Positions 23,870-34,127 of a DNA stretch of 64,000 bases are shown in pieces. The translations under genes and the position numbers were made by a program. Every line of letters begins with the position of its first letter. Positions within the stretch are counted from its first letter, which is position 1. The stretch is from Pseudisothecium myosuroides (lineage: Eukaryota; Streptophyta; Bryopsida; Hypnales; Lembophyllaceae): the NCBI GenBank assembly GCA_951799445.1, contig OX637292.1, positions 10,295,296 through 10,359,295 on the forward strand. The letters are read 5' to 3'. Below the pieces are notes generated by a model that saw only the letters and a program-made list of their open reading frames with translations, searched no databases and was not told the origin of the DNA.

Positions 23870-25843
23870 ATTCCAAATTGGAGAGCCGCGGTTCCTTCCT
23901 CGCGTTCTACTACATCCCTCGCAACGAGAAGTTCGACCAAGTCAAATTCTCCAACTTCGCGGCCGAAACTGTGCGCAGCACGCAGCACTCCCATCGCCGC
24001 AACTCATCTCATGTGCGTGTCGATCTCCTATTCAAGCCATGGCGTTCTTTCTATCGATTCCTTGTTTTCTTTCTTAGTGCTATTGGCGGTAAAATTGCTG
24101 GAGCATTGCTTTAGCCAAAGTTGAAAGGGAGCCAGCATTATTTGTAAGGTGGACTATACTGAAATTGTCAAGACGTTGTATCTAAGAGAGTTTTGTGTGT
24201 GATATGTTGCAGCTAGTGACGAGGCTTGGTCAGAAGACATCAAATTTGGACGACAGATGCTCTCAGGGCTCAACCCTCTCATCATTAAGCTGGTTAAGGT
24301 ACGTTAATACACTGAAAAATGAAGCCTGGCAGGGTGATCGCCCCAGCCTTTTCATATATCACCCACCTCAAACACAGCCAAGTGAACGTATATTCAATCC
24401 TGTGCAAGAAATGGACTATTGTCCGACGATTAGAATACAGCCATGTATCCAATGCGTACTGTTTTCACACAGGCTTTAACCGGTTACGCTTTCTAACTTG
24501 CTACCCTGCCTCTACGCTTCCATGTCCTCCGAAGATGTAGCTCTTGTTGGAGTATTCTAAATTAATGTCTTACTGGAGTTAATACTGCAATAGTTTAATG
24601 AACTCACTGTGAGCATGTATGAATGACAGTGCAATTCTAACGCGGTCATTCTTCATGATTGACAAGTGCAGGTGATTCACAAAGCAAACACTTTTAGATT
24701 TATCACCGTGGAGCCAGTGCGTCACTGTCCTGTGAAAGCCATCGTCATTGTAAGTACTCCTGTCACCAGGACCTAGGAGAGATGCTACTCCGCAAGCGGC
24801 AAGCAGCTAAATTGTTCATTTGGCCCTTGTAAACTTACAATTTAGCTACTTGCTGCCCAAGGTAATGTCTCTACAGAGTCCTTACTTGCGAAAGCTTCAA
24901 CCTCTTGAACTTAGTGGCATCGTAACAGTGACTACCAAACCACAAGTGTAATGCCCATATTGCTCCTACTACATTTGAGTATAAAGGATTCATTGAATTT
25001 CATTGCTAACTTACGAAAGCTCCAACCTCTTGAACTTTGTGGCATCATAACAGTGGCTTCCAGACCACATGGGTAATGCTTATATTGCTCCTACATACGA
25101 GAATAAAGGTTCATTGAATTTCATTGCTATTAATTAGTTACTGAAGCATAAATAACTCGTCAATGTCATTGAGTCAATATCCAACAGTCGCCACTAAGGT
25201 AACATACGAGCACAATGTTACTCATTAAAACGACATATTCCAGTGAAAATTGACGCAGTTTCAGTCACACGATTGAAACCTGATGAGTCCTTACTAGTTT
25301 GTAGACGAAGTAACAATTCGGCAGGTGTCACAATTTTGACAGATGTCACAATATTGGGGGCTCTGCGACACGACGATTGCAACATTCATGGGTTTCAAAA
25401 CTTGACACTGTTCCTATTCATGGATAAGGTACCGAACTTGACCAGTTGGTTTTTCTTGGGCTCAAAACCGACTCATGGGTTCCAAAACAATACTGTGATT
25501 TTATTGAGGTTATCACTCATGTACTTGAACCAGTGATCAATCAATCTAATTAGAATATATTTATATGTCTGCAGATATGAATTGGAACTCAAATTCGTTC
25601 TTCAAGACCCACCCACCCAGGTACAAACATCTGTTCAGTACCATAATTGTTCGAAATGTGAAACTTCAAATTTCATTTGACTACATTGACTTGCCGTCAG
25701 TCATTCTTTGTTTGGTCTAAGTATCACCATTGCAGGAGTTTCCAATCAAGAGCACTCTGGACCCTGCCAAATTCAGCGACCCCATCTCCGCCATCACAGC
25801 CGACCACATTAAATCAGGGCTGGAGGGTCTCACAGTCGACCAG
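23870..25843 (+). pseudogene. captured lipoxygenase fragment
   Basis: Exon 23870-24012 encodes SFLAFYYIPRNEKFDQVKFS, matching the plant lipoxygenase (Y/V)xPRDExFxxxKxSDF segment. Exon 24213-24298 encodes DIKFGRQMLSGLNPLIIKL, matching the REMLAGVNPxxI motif. Exons 25575-25620 and 25736-25843 encode [16 protein letters not shown]...[17 protein letters not shown], matching FPPxSxLDPxxYG...ITxEHI. Order and borders fit a captured genomic segment from the middle of a lipoxygenase. The iron-binding histidines of the C-terminal domain are absent. An exon-like piece near 24672-24750 does not look like lipoxygenase. Confidence 0.78.
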
Positions 25844-26619
25844 GTAGGCACCGGCTCTTGAAGATTGAAGGCCTTGAACTAGTTTGAATGGATATTCCAT
25901 TGAATGAGCTTGATAAAAAATTCGCTTAAAGTAATCAAAACTATGTGCACCTTGGAACAAAATTGGGTCTGGTGATATTAAATCTGGGCCCTTCTCAAAA
26001 TATGCTCTTCACAATATGATCCATGAAATTGGTATCAAACGATTTCAACAACACTGCGGACAGTTATTTCGGGACGGAAGGAGTAGATATATAGTCGAAC
26101 TACCCCAACAAACTATGTAGAACTCATCTACAAAAGTCTATAACTCATGATGTCTTCTGCTTTTCCTTCCGATTGACAATGACTGCAGTCTTGTGCTAGA
26201 ACGATTTGATGTGCGTGCAGTTCTCAATGTGTTCCTTGTTGGGGATTCCTTCATCCAATTATTTTTTCACTTCCTCTGGAACCTCTGGAATCTCGTTGCA
26301 GATATTGTGACAAGGTCAGAAAGCTATGGCGGAGACGATGATGGTTAAGGAATGGGACAAGGGTGTAGGCATCCGTGTGGTGGAGCGTCCTGCATCGTAT
26401 GGAGGTGGTGACCCGTGAGCTTAGACGATTATGGACTTTGGTTCATTTTATTGTTCACTTCTGTGGAATATCGCGGTATTGTAGAAGGGCGGAATGTACT
26501 ATGTGTAGATAATGCATTTTGTAGGAGGAAGGGTAGCCAGACAAGGAGTTGAAGAGAAACTTTGGTAGTCATAAATAGGTGCTAGCATTTCAGTTTTTAT
26601 GACTTGCATTAAAAGTCAG

Positions 26620-26745
26620 AGAATTATGTATTGAAAGGACGACATCCAGTCGTTAAGAACAATATATTAATGCAAGTTCGTGCCTTTTCAATATGCAATT
26701 TTTGACTTAAATTTGCACTTAACAGACCCCCTCTCTCTTTAGTGA
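26620..26745. repeat. duplicated CACTA 3' terminus
   Basis: 26670-26745 (ATGCAATTTTTGACTTAAAT...TTAACAGACCCCCTCTCTCTTTAGTG) resembles the true right end at 26860-26929 (ATGCATTTTTTGACTG...TTAAAACACCCCTTTCTCTAGTAGTG). It may be an older, mutated end or a remnant of a nested element. Confidence 0.45.
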
Positions 26746-26929
26746 AAATGGTAAATTTAAAAGACAGGGTAGAAAGTGCTTAAAAGACAAGTTTGTGATT
26801 TTAAGTATTGTCCTTTAAGGCGCGTCCTAGACACAACATTTTAAGTAAAAATTACTAAAAAGACTTGCACTTTAAGTATGCATTTTTTGACTGAAAAACG
26901 CGCTTAAAACACCCCTTTCTCTAGTAGTG

Positions 26930-28133
26930 ACAGCATGATTTGAACGCCAAGCTTTTTTTTTTGAAGTTAGCTAGTTTGGGGATCAAGGGACACATGTTAC
27001 AAAACATAATAGAACAATCAACATGCCTAAATATTCCTTTAATGTAGAAAGTTTCATTATTTTTTTGTATACATTGAGAATAATGTGGGTCAGGATACCA
27101 CAATGTTCCAACATGAAGATCATTTAGTAATAAGCTACAATGTACCATTGCATTCATTTTAACTAATGATTTTTTGTAGAATCCATGACAAACATTTTTT
27201 TCAATGTAACTTAATAATACATCATGTGGAATATCAATAGGATTAGGGATAAAGGATGTAGGATACACAGCTGATCCTGATTTGACTCCTTTTGCTAAAG
27301 AGGCAGCAATGGTAAGCTGATGACCTATTGCACCATTATCTTTGTTTTTCATTGATTGTATGTGGGCTGATCCTTTCATATGGACACCAATTGTGTCCCC
27401 TTGCCCAAACCTCCCCTTGTAATCACATATTGTGCATCTCCAATTGTTCTCATCAATCATTTCAGCCCCTAAAACATAACATCTCAACTTCATTAAAATC
27501 ATATATATAAAATCAAAGCAAACTTTGTCTAAAATTGAAAAAAATGAGAGGATTACCTTCTGAAGAGTGCTTCAAAATCCAAGACCTCCTCTTCAATTCA
27601 GTAAGTTCAGCAGTTGTAGCAACTTTCAACTTGGACTCAACCACTTTTCTTTGTTCCAACAAAGCCACCTCATGCTTTGATTTTTCACTAAAGACTCTAC
27701 GTTTGAGAGATTTGGGTTGGAGATGAATTTCAAAGTTAGACAAGTTAAAAGACTTCCTTGGGTTAATACACATCTCCTTTTCACATGGATCACACCAAAT
27801 GATCCAAGTTGACAAACCCTTCTTCACATCCTTGGAAAGACAAACCTACCAAAGTCACATTCAGGATACTTCTTGACCAATAATTCCCAATTCTTTTGAA
27901 GCTTCCTAGGTATACCAATCATTTCCACATCCAAGCTATCATCAGCATCCATGACTGTAATCTCAGCACCCATGTTTATGATCTCAGAGTTAATTTCATC
28001 CATAGGAAACTCCAATTTAACCTTGGCAAAAGAAAGTGAAGCACCATTGACATTTAGTACAACATCATTTACTTTCAGCTTTTTAGTTTCAGGTTCTTTT
28101 AGACAGTCATCATCATCATCTATCAACATAACA
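26930..28133 (-). pseudogene. transposase-like gene, N-terminal zinc-finger part
   Basis: Upstream part of the gene broken at 21150/26930, reading leftwards. An acidic start (MLIDDDDDCLKEPETKKLKV, at 28129) leads into a segment with WCDPC...NFEIH, then across an intron (donor near 27561, acceptor near 27473) into WRCTICDYKG...GVHMKGSAH, a CxxC...HxxxxxH zinc finger of BED/C2H2 style. These are typical DNA-binding modules of DNA-transposon proteins. One T appears missing near 27850, shifting frame, and one extra A sits in the A10 run near 26951-26960. With those two allowed for, the frame runs through the former insertion site into 21150. A CACTA insertion at 28134 lies just upstream of the ATG. 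Confidence 0.65.
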
Positions 28134-29369
28134 CACTACAAGAATATAAGCATTCTATGACTGCGTATATGACTACGTTTTTAGTTATTGTGGACATGTA
28201 TGACTACTATAGAATTTTGGACTCTGTAGTCATTGTGGACAAGTCCTTTATATAAATGACTACGTTTTTTATATCACCATCCATTTTCCTCTATGGATGT
28301 TCATCTACAGTTTCATCCAAAGGGGTTGTCGACGTGGCAATGATTATCTGACGTGGCATGTGGGTCACTGCAATCATACTTCAGTCATATATACGGTTCA
28401 CGTAGTAATATTGGTGGGGCCCACTTTGCCACACGAATGACGCTTTGACACGCGTCCAGTCATTTATAGGATGTGCTTTCAATATTGTCCAGTCATTTTT
28501 AAGTGACGCTCATAGTTGTTTCCGAGTGTAGACGGGGACTAGTCATTTAACAGTCACACATAAGTACATTTAAAGTTTTACACCATATACCAAATATAGT
28601 ACACCATACACCATACACCAAATACAATACAAAATATACCAAATACAGTACTAACACCATACACCATATACAATACATCATACAATATACACCATATTTG
28701 GCTTATATCTTACATGACTTCCAAATCTACTTAGTGGATAAGTATAAAGAGATGAAATGACAAGCCTTTTATAGAAGTGGGGTAGTATTAGGCAAGACAA
28801 ATGATGTGGGATATATAAAATGCAAGAATTGTGTTACAAATAATATTCCAGACTTCATTGAGGTATAGTAGATTAATTTTTTTCAAAAAATTTTGAACTA
28901 ATAAAAGTTAGGAAATCAATCTCACTTTCATCCCCAAACATGCATTTTACATTTTGAGCCTCAAATCAAAAGTTATAGACAAATTTGCTAAATGGATTGA
29001 AAATGATTGCCTAAGTACGGTAGTTCACACTTGGGCTCTGCAGTCATTTCCGAGTAATGTTGTAGTCATTCATGGAGGTATAGGCAGTCATTACGCAGTT
29101 GGAGCGCAACTTATCTACGACTAAGACGGTGGACTTCAGGGCTTTAGAGGTCCATGTCACGCCTTTGAATGAGTTACTCAATAAAAATCACCGGATGAAA
29201 AGAGTACTTGATCACGGCCGCCACAGTCTTCATCCATATGACTACAGAATGACTAGTCCTCTGCCCCATCACACTGCATGTGCAATTATAGAGTTGCAGT
29301 CGTACTATAGTCATTAGGAGAGTAAGTCATTGTTTAGTTGGTTGTGAAAGACCCCTTTTTCTTATAGTG
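28134..29369. mobile_element. CACTA element, non-autonomous
   Basis: Left end CACTACAAGAATATAAGC; the right end in reverse complement is CACTATAAGAAAAAGGGG. ACA flanks both sides (28131-28133 and 29370-29372). Many copies of TGACTAC/GTAGTCAT lie in both subterminal regions, in opposite orientation, as expected for transposase-binding repeats of CACTA elements. The centre (28560-28700) is a CACCATACAC/AATACA-rich tract. No transposase is encoded. Confidence 0.85.
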
Positions 29370-29459
29370 ACATCACCATGTGATGAAGGAGCAATGTTTA
29401 CAGCTGAATTCTGTGTAGTTTGATGTGAACATGATGGTGAGGTTGATGGTGGAGGTTGA
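29370..29459 (-). pseudogene. possible 5' piece of the transposase-like gene
   Basis: Between the CACTA element and the LTR-like block the minus strand is open and Pro/Ser/His-rich (PPPSTSPSCSHQTTQNSAV...). It could be an upstream exon of the interrupted gene. It does not join the MLIDDDDD frame directly, so a splice or frame change is needed. Confidence 0.3.
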
Positions 29460-30812
29460 TGTAATGACCTGTGTGTGAGCTCCCAATTTGTCACTTGGGA
29501 CTCATAGAATTATTTTTTTGGAAATTTGCAATTTAAAGTTGATAAAAGTATAGAAAAATCCATAAAAAGAGTGTAGAACCGAAATAGGGTTGTGTCATAC
29601 CCATTATAGTATTTGGTCTAGATTTGTATTTTTTACTAAGAATCCCCCAAACTTTGCCTAAAAATAGTATAGAAATAACGAAAAGGTTAGATTTGGAGGA
29701 TTCAAGTCACACAGCCCCAAAAGGGCTAAATCCCACCATGAATGTGGCGATTCATGGCTAGGTCGGTCCGAGGGATCCACAACGAGGCCACTAGGTCGGG
29801 TCCTAGAGTTAGATTTAGAATTCCCCATTAGATCGACGAATTCCCAAAATCTCGATTGTTAGCATGCAGGAGCCACTCACGCAAGACCGGGCCCGTGGAG
29901 GAATCTACAGTCCAGGGATGGTGTTCTAGGGTGAATCCCATGCTAGGAGTCCAACGGCGAAATTGGTTCGCCAAGATTCCTCCATCTGCAGAAGATTCTC
30001 GCACCGTCGCTAATTTGAGGAGATGGCCAGTTTTAAATCTCCATTGACCAATCGTGCCAGGTATGGAAACACACCCGCACGTCTATCATGCGAGTTCTTG
30101 AGAGGTCACGTGAAAAATCCTGGCATCTTCCGACTTGCAGAAGAACCTTTTCCGGGTGGTCAACCCTCCTAACCTCCAACGAGAATTTCATGGAAATTAC
30201 CTAGGTTACAATAAAATCTCACTAAAAATTAGACTAGCTTGTTTTATATTAATAATGCACTCCGTGAAGTTTCACGACATTCCGATAGCGGCAAGTACCC
30301 GAACCGGCGAGATTCCTCGGGAATTAACCACGTGGCGGGGTCCCCGCCACGTTGACCGGCATCCCGGGCCCATATGATGGCAAAACAAAGTCAACCAAAA
30401 GTCCTTCCCGACTCTCTCACACCTACCGGAGACCCTAGGCTATTCACATTTATCAAAATAGGAGACCCCCAAGATCTAGGATTTTACCACGATTTCGTTT
30501 TTAAACTAAATTAGCCTACGATGGGTTTTTGGCCTCGGTACGAAGGGTAAGGGCATCTAAGACTAAACTCGGCAACCTGAATCCAACGGCGCAATCCGTT
30601 TGGCGATTAGAGCTAATCTCTAAAAGTTAGGATGTTGGTCCAGCATAGATGGTAGAAGTAGAAATTTAGGATGTAGGATGAAAATCTTTGAGGATGAGGA
30701 TGAAAATCCCCGTTGATAAGGTTACCTTAGAGCTTTAGAGAGAGGGTGAGCCCTTGGGAAACCTATATAAGGGCCCCATTTCTCTCTCTAAAACACCCCC
30801 AATTCTTGTTTT

Positions 30813-30842
30813 GGGTCCGTGGGTCCGTGGGTCCGTGGGTCC
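30813..30842. repeat. 8-bp tandem repeat (GGGTCCGT)
   Basis: About 3.75 perfect copies, roughly 40 bp downstream of the TATA-like sequence. Confidence 0.9.
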
Positions 30843-31200
30843 AAGTTATTTTGGATATTTTGGCGTTTGAAGCCAAAAACCTCTACGGTGTTTTCGGAGC
30901 ACTTTTGGCTCCATTGTTGCTTATTTTCAAGCTTTGAAGGTCCTTGGGGGTCCTTCTACCTTGCTTTGTGTACTCTTTTGAGAAGTTTTTGGTACCTTGT
31001 TGTAAGTGGAGAGCTTCTCCCTCCCTCTTGTACGTGTTGTGGTCTAACTTGTGAAGTTTAAGAGTCTTTTTGTATCTTGCACTAATCCTAAAGTCACCCC
31101 CCACCGTACCTTGGCGATGCCGCTTTGGGGGCCTTTAGCGTATGAGCTTTGTGTTGCCACGTGGTCTAACTTGTATGTTTTTACTTTGTGTTTTTCTTAC

Positions 31201-31490
31201 ACCCTCTTCTAACCTTCTCCTTGTTGAATGGACCCCCCTCCGGGACGGCGAAGCTTTGAACCTCCTTTGTGCATGTTTTCTAAAGTTATCCCAAACCCTC
31301 TTCTAATCTTCTCCTTGTTGAGTGGACCTCCCTCCGAGACGGCAAAGCTTTGAACTAGTGACAAAATTGAAGTCCTAAAGCGTGTGTTAAAAGTGTAGAC
31401 GACAAAGCTTTGAACCTCCGAGGTGTCAAGAAGTCCTAAAGTTGGTGTTAAAACCAATCTAACGGCGAAGCTTTGCACCTCCCCCGTATT
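31201..31490. repeat. degenerate tandem repeat around CGAAGCTTTGAACCTCC
   Basis: Four diverged copies of a unit containing GGCGAAGCTTTGAACCTCC. The first two also share the preceding CTTCTAANCTTCTCCTTGTT block. Confidence 0.7.
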
Positions 31491-31639
31491 TAGTTCCAAA
31501 GTCTAGTTTCCAAGACCTTTGTGGAAACCTCTAGAGTTTAGCTTCCAAAATATGTAGGTTCCTTTGCATTTAGTGAAGTTTAGTTAATCCCAAAGTTTTC
31601 TTTAGTTTAGTTTTTCCCAAGTGTTTAGTGAGTCTGAGT

Positions 31640-31830
31640 GTTCCCCAAGTTTTAGTGTGTCTAAGTTGCTCCCCAAGTGTTTAGTGAGTCTAGTTGTTCC
31701 CCAAGTCTTATTTTCCCCAAGTTCTATTTCCCTCAAGTCCTATTTTTCCCAAGTTTATTTTCCCCAAGTTCTATTTTCTCCAAGTCCTATTTTCCCCAAG
31801 TCCTATTTTTTCCAAGTTTTTTCCCTTAGT
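31640..31830. repeat. CCCCAAGT-rich degenerate tandem tract
   Basis: About ten short units of the form CCCCAAGTCCTATTTT / CCCCAAGTGTTTAGTGAGTC in a row; the open frames across it are low-complexity artefacts. Confidence 0.75.
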
Positions 31831-31885
31831 TCACCAAAAACCTAGTTTGCCAAAAATCCAGTTTTTCCTTAGTGGTCAAGGTCCA

Positions 31886-32014
31886 GAGCCAAAACAGACC
31901 AGATCAAATCGAGAACCAAACAGACCAGATCAGTCAAGAACCAAATAGACCAGATCAAGTCGAGAGCCAGAACAGACCAGATCAAGTCGAGAACCAAACA
32001 GACCAGGTCACATC
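31886..32014. repeat. ~26-bp tandem repeat (ACCAAACAGACCAGATCAAG)
   Basis: Five imperfect copies of a roughly 26-base unit. A palindromic AAATAAATAAATATTTATTT sequence follows just downstream (about 32037-32061). Confidence 0.85.
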
Positions 32015-32759
32015 ATCAGAATATCAAAAGAAAACAAATAAATAAATATTTATTTATTTATTTTGTTGAACCCGACCCCCTAGCAGCTAGCTAGCCAGCC
32101 AGCCGGGAGGCCAGGCTTAGTCCGGCAGGCAGTTGGGGCCCCAGTTCGGTCCCCATTTTTGGACTCCTTTTTCTTGATTTTTGGTTTCTTTCACACCAGA
32201 ACCAAATAAAGACAAGATAAACAAAACAAAGGAGAATGGGGGGCTAACCTATTGCTAAGTAGGGATTGGGGTAGGGATTAGGGTCTAAAATCAAAAAGGG
32301 AGAAGGGAGAAAAGAGCGGAGCACCACCGTACCTGCACACAAAGAAGTCTCACCCTCACCAACAACTACAAAACACTCTACACACAATGGAGGAAGGGTA
32401 GAGAAAAATCGAATGAAATAGGGGAGAGGTGAGAGAGACGATGAATAGTGACCTAGGCTTAGAGTAGGTCGACCTAAGAAAAAATCTTGAGAATTTGTGG
32501 TGACCGTTGAGAGAAGGATTAGGATGACACAAAGGCAAAATTGTGTAAGAGGATAGTTGGCATCTTAAAAACCTCCTTGAAGTTTGAGACCATAGTGTAA
32601 GACTCATAAAAGCTTAGGTGGAATAGTACTAGTGTAGAAGGAGAGAGGAAGAAAGAAAAGAAGGGAGAAGAAGAAAGAAAGAGTTTAGATCATCAAAAAT
32701 TGTAATATTTTCTAAATAAGCGGTGAGCTTGGAAAATCAAACAAAAACCAACAATTACC

Positions 32760-32822
32760 ATGGAGCATGAGGATGTACACGTGGACGTGGACGAAGTTAT
32801 TTCCGAAACTGGTAGTGAAGAG
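32760..32822 (+). other. possible first coding exon, 21 codons
   Basis: An ATG in good context (ATTACCATGG) opens a 21-codon acidic frame (MEHEDVHVDVDEVISETGSE...) that ends at a strong donor GAG|GTGAGT. A purine-rich leader-like stretch lies upstream. No downstream exon was found. It could be a short leader exon of the LTR element or a captured exon. Confidence 0.25.
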
Positions 32823-33089
32823 GTGAGTTTTTGATTTAATCTTTGATGTTTCTCCCTAATTAGCATTTATTTTCCTAATCAGCCCTCAGAGCGTGATTAG
32901 CATCCAAGATTAGTGTAAATTAGAAGTTTAGATTCAAAAGTTGATAGATTAGAAATAGAAGTTTCCGAAAACATCTTATAATTAAGATTCGACCGTAAAC
33001 TGACCGCGTTAGGCTAAGTTAAGCGGTAGGGGGTAGGACGGAGGAATTTTAATTAAATTTGATCCACAAGGAACAATGGACGGAAATTA

Positions 33090-33960
33090 GGATTAGATTA
33101 GAAGGACAATTTAGGATTAAAATTAAAGATCAAATAACGGTTAAAAACCTAGAGTTAAATTAAGATTTTAATTAGAAAAGTTAAAATTCAAAAGTCGAAA
33201 TTTGGAGTTAACTTTGGGAAGTAAAAAGTAGAGTAGGAAATAAAAGTCAAAAGTAGAAATTACGAGTAGATTTTTGAGTTAGAAATAGAGTTAAAATTAG
33301 AAGTCAAAACTCAGAGTAAATTGTGGAAGTAAGTTTAGAAGTTAAGCCCTAGAGTTAAAAGTTGGAATTAAATTTAGGAGGATAATACTTAGAGTTAAAC
33401 TAGGATTAAAACGATAGAATTAAAGTTGGAAGTAGAAAGTCAAAAGTCAAAAGTCAAAAGTTAAGATTAAATTTAAAGGTTAAACTTTAGAGTCAATTGG
33501 AAAGTAAAAAGTTAGAGTGAAAAGCTAAAAGTAGAAGTTAAAAGTTAGAGGTAGAAGTTAAAGTTAGAGTTAGTTGTTGGAAGTAGAAAAAATCTAGAGT
33601 CAAAGTGAAAACGTAGAGTCAAACCTAGAGGTTAAAATTTGGGATTAATTTTAGAAGTAAAATTTAGAGTTAAAAGTCAAAAACCTAGAGTTAAAATTCA
33701 AGGGTAGAGTTTAGAGTTAATTTAGGAGTAAAAACTTAGAGTTAAAAGTTAAAACATAGAGTTAAAATTCAAGGGTAAATCTTAGAGTTAATTTAGGAAT
33801 AGAAACCTAGAGTCAAAAGTCAAAACATAGAGCAAAAGTCGGTAGTTGATATTTAGAATCAAGTTAAAGAACTAAAATCTAGAGTTACATTCCGAAGTTG
33901 GAACTTTAGGGGTAGCTTTTAAAAGTAGAACTTCTAGGTAGAGTCTTAAAAACCCAAGAT
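33090..33960. repeat. degenerate AGAGTTAAAAGT tract
   Basis: About 0.9 kb built almost entirely from variants of AGAGTTAAAA, AAAGTCAAAA and AAGTAGAA with no fixed period. Strand asymmetry is strong: A and G dominate on the plus strand. Confidence 0.85.
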
Positions 33961-34127
33961 AGCCTTGGAGGTTCATGGAAGGAACATAGGGGTTCCCCTT
34001 TTTACGTAGTTAGGGACGTTAGAAATGACGCCAACTACCCAGTCGACCCTCGACATAGGATAGATAGTTAGGGAGTTAGAAGTTTACCATTATCCCTGAG
34101 CTTGCAGTTACTTTGTGAGTTATTACA

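Larger units (their letters stand above)
21151..26929. mobile_element. Pack-CACTA transposon carrying gene fragments
   Basis: The left end CACTACAAGAGGAAGG (21151) pairs with the right end, whose reverse complement is CACTACTAGAGAAAGG (ending 26929). ACA lies directly outside both ends (21148-21150 and 26930-26932), the 3-bp duplication expected of CACTA elements. It encodes no CACTA transposase that I can see. Instead it carries plus-strand exon-like pieces with GT-AG borders: unidentified exons at 21731-22685, a ClpR-like pair (22774-23158) and lipoxygenase exons (23870-25843). Subterminal AAGT/TTAA-type repeats fill 26620-26929. Removing it and one ACA rejoins the reading frame of the split transposase gene, apart from one base in an A10 run. 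Confidence 0.82.
29460..34127 (+). mobile_element. LTR-like block, possible giant solo LTR
   Basis: Begins TGTAATGACCTG and ends GAGTTATTACA, so it has TG...CA borders with a short inverted repeat (TGTAAT/ATTACA); TGTAATGACC starts are common in plant Gypsy LTRs. A TATA-like CCTATATAAGGGCC sits at 30763-30776. There is no gag-pol and no second copy. The flanks (GTTGA and TGCAT) do not match, so no target duplication is seen. It may be a solo LTR with a changed flank, or part of a larger truncated element. The interior holds several tandem arrays. Confidence 0.4.

Noticed and set aside
23817..24124. three overlapping plus frames across the lipoxygenase fragment
   Set aside because: Only the frame encoding the IPRNEKFDQVKFS segment is meaningful; the others are shadows.
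31621..31948. plus-strand frames rich in Phe-Pro-Ser
   Set aside because: Products of the CCCCAAGT tandem tract, not of a protein gene.
29460..34127. a complete LTR retrotransposon
   Set aside because: No second LTR, primer-binding site, gag, protease, reverse transcriptase or integrase is seen, and the flanks do not form a duplication.
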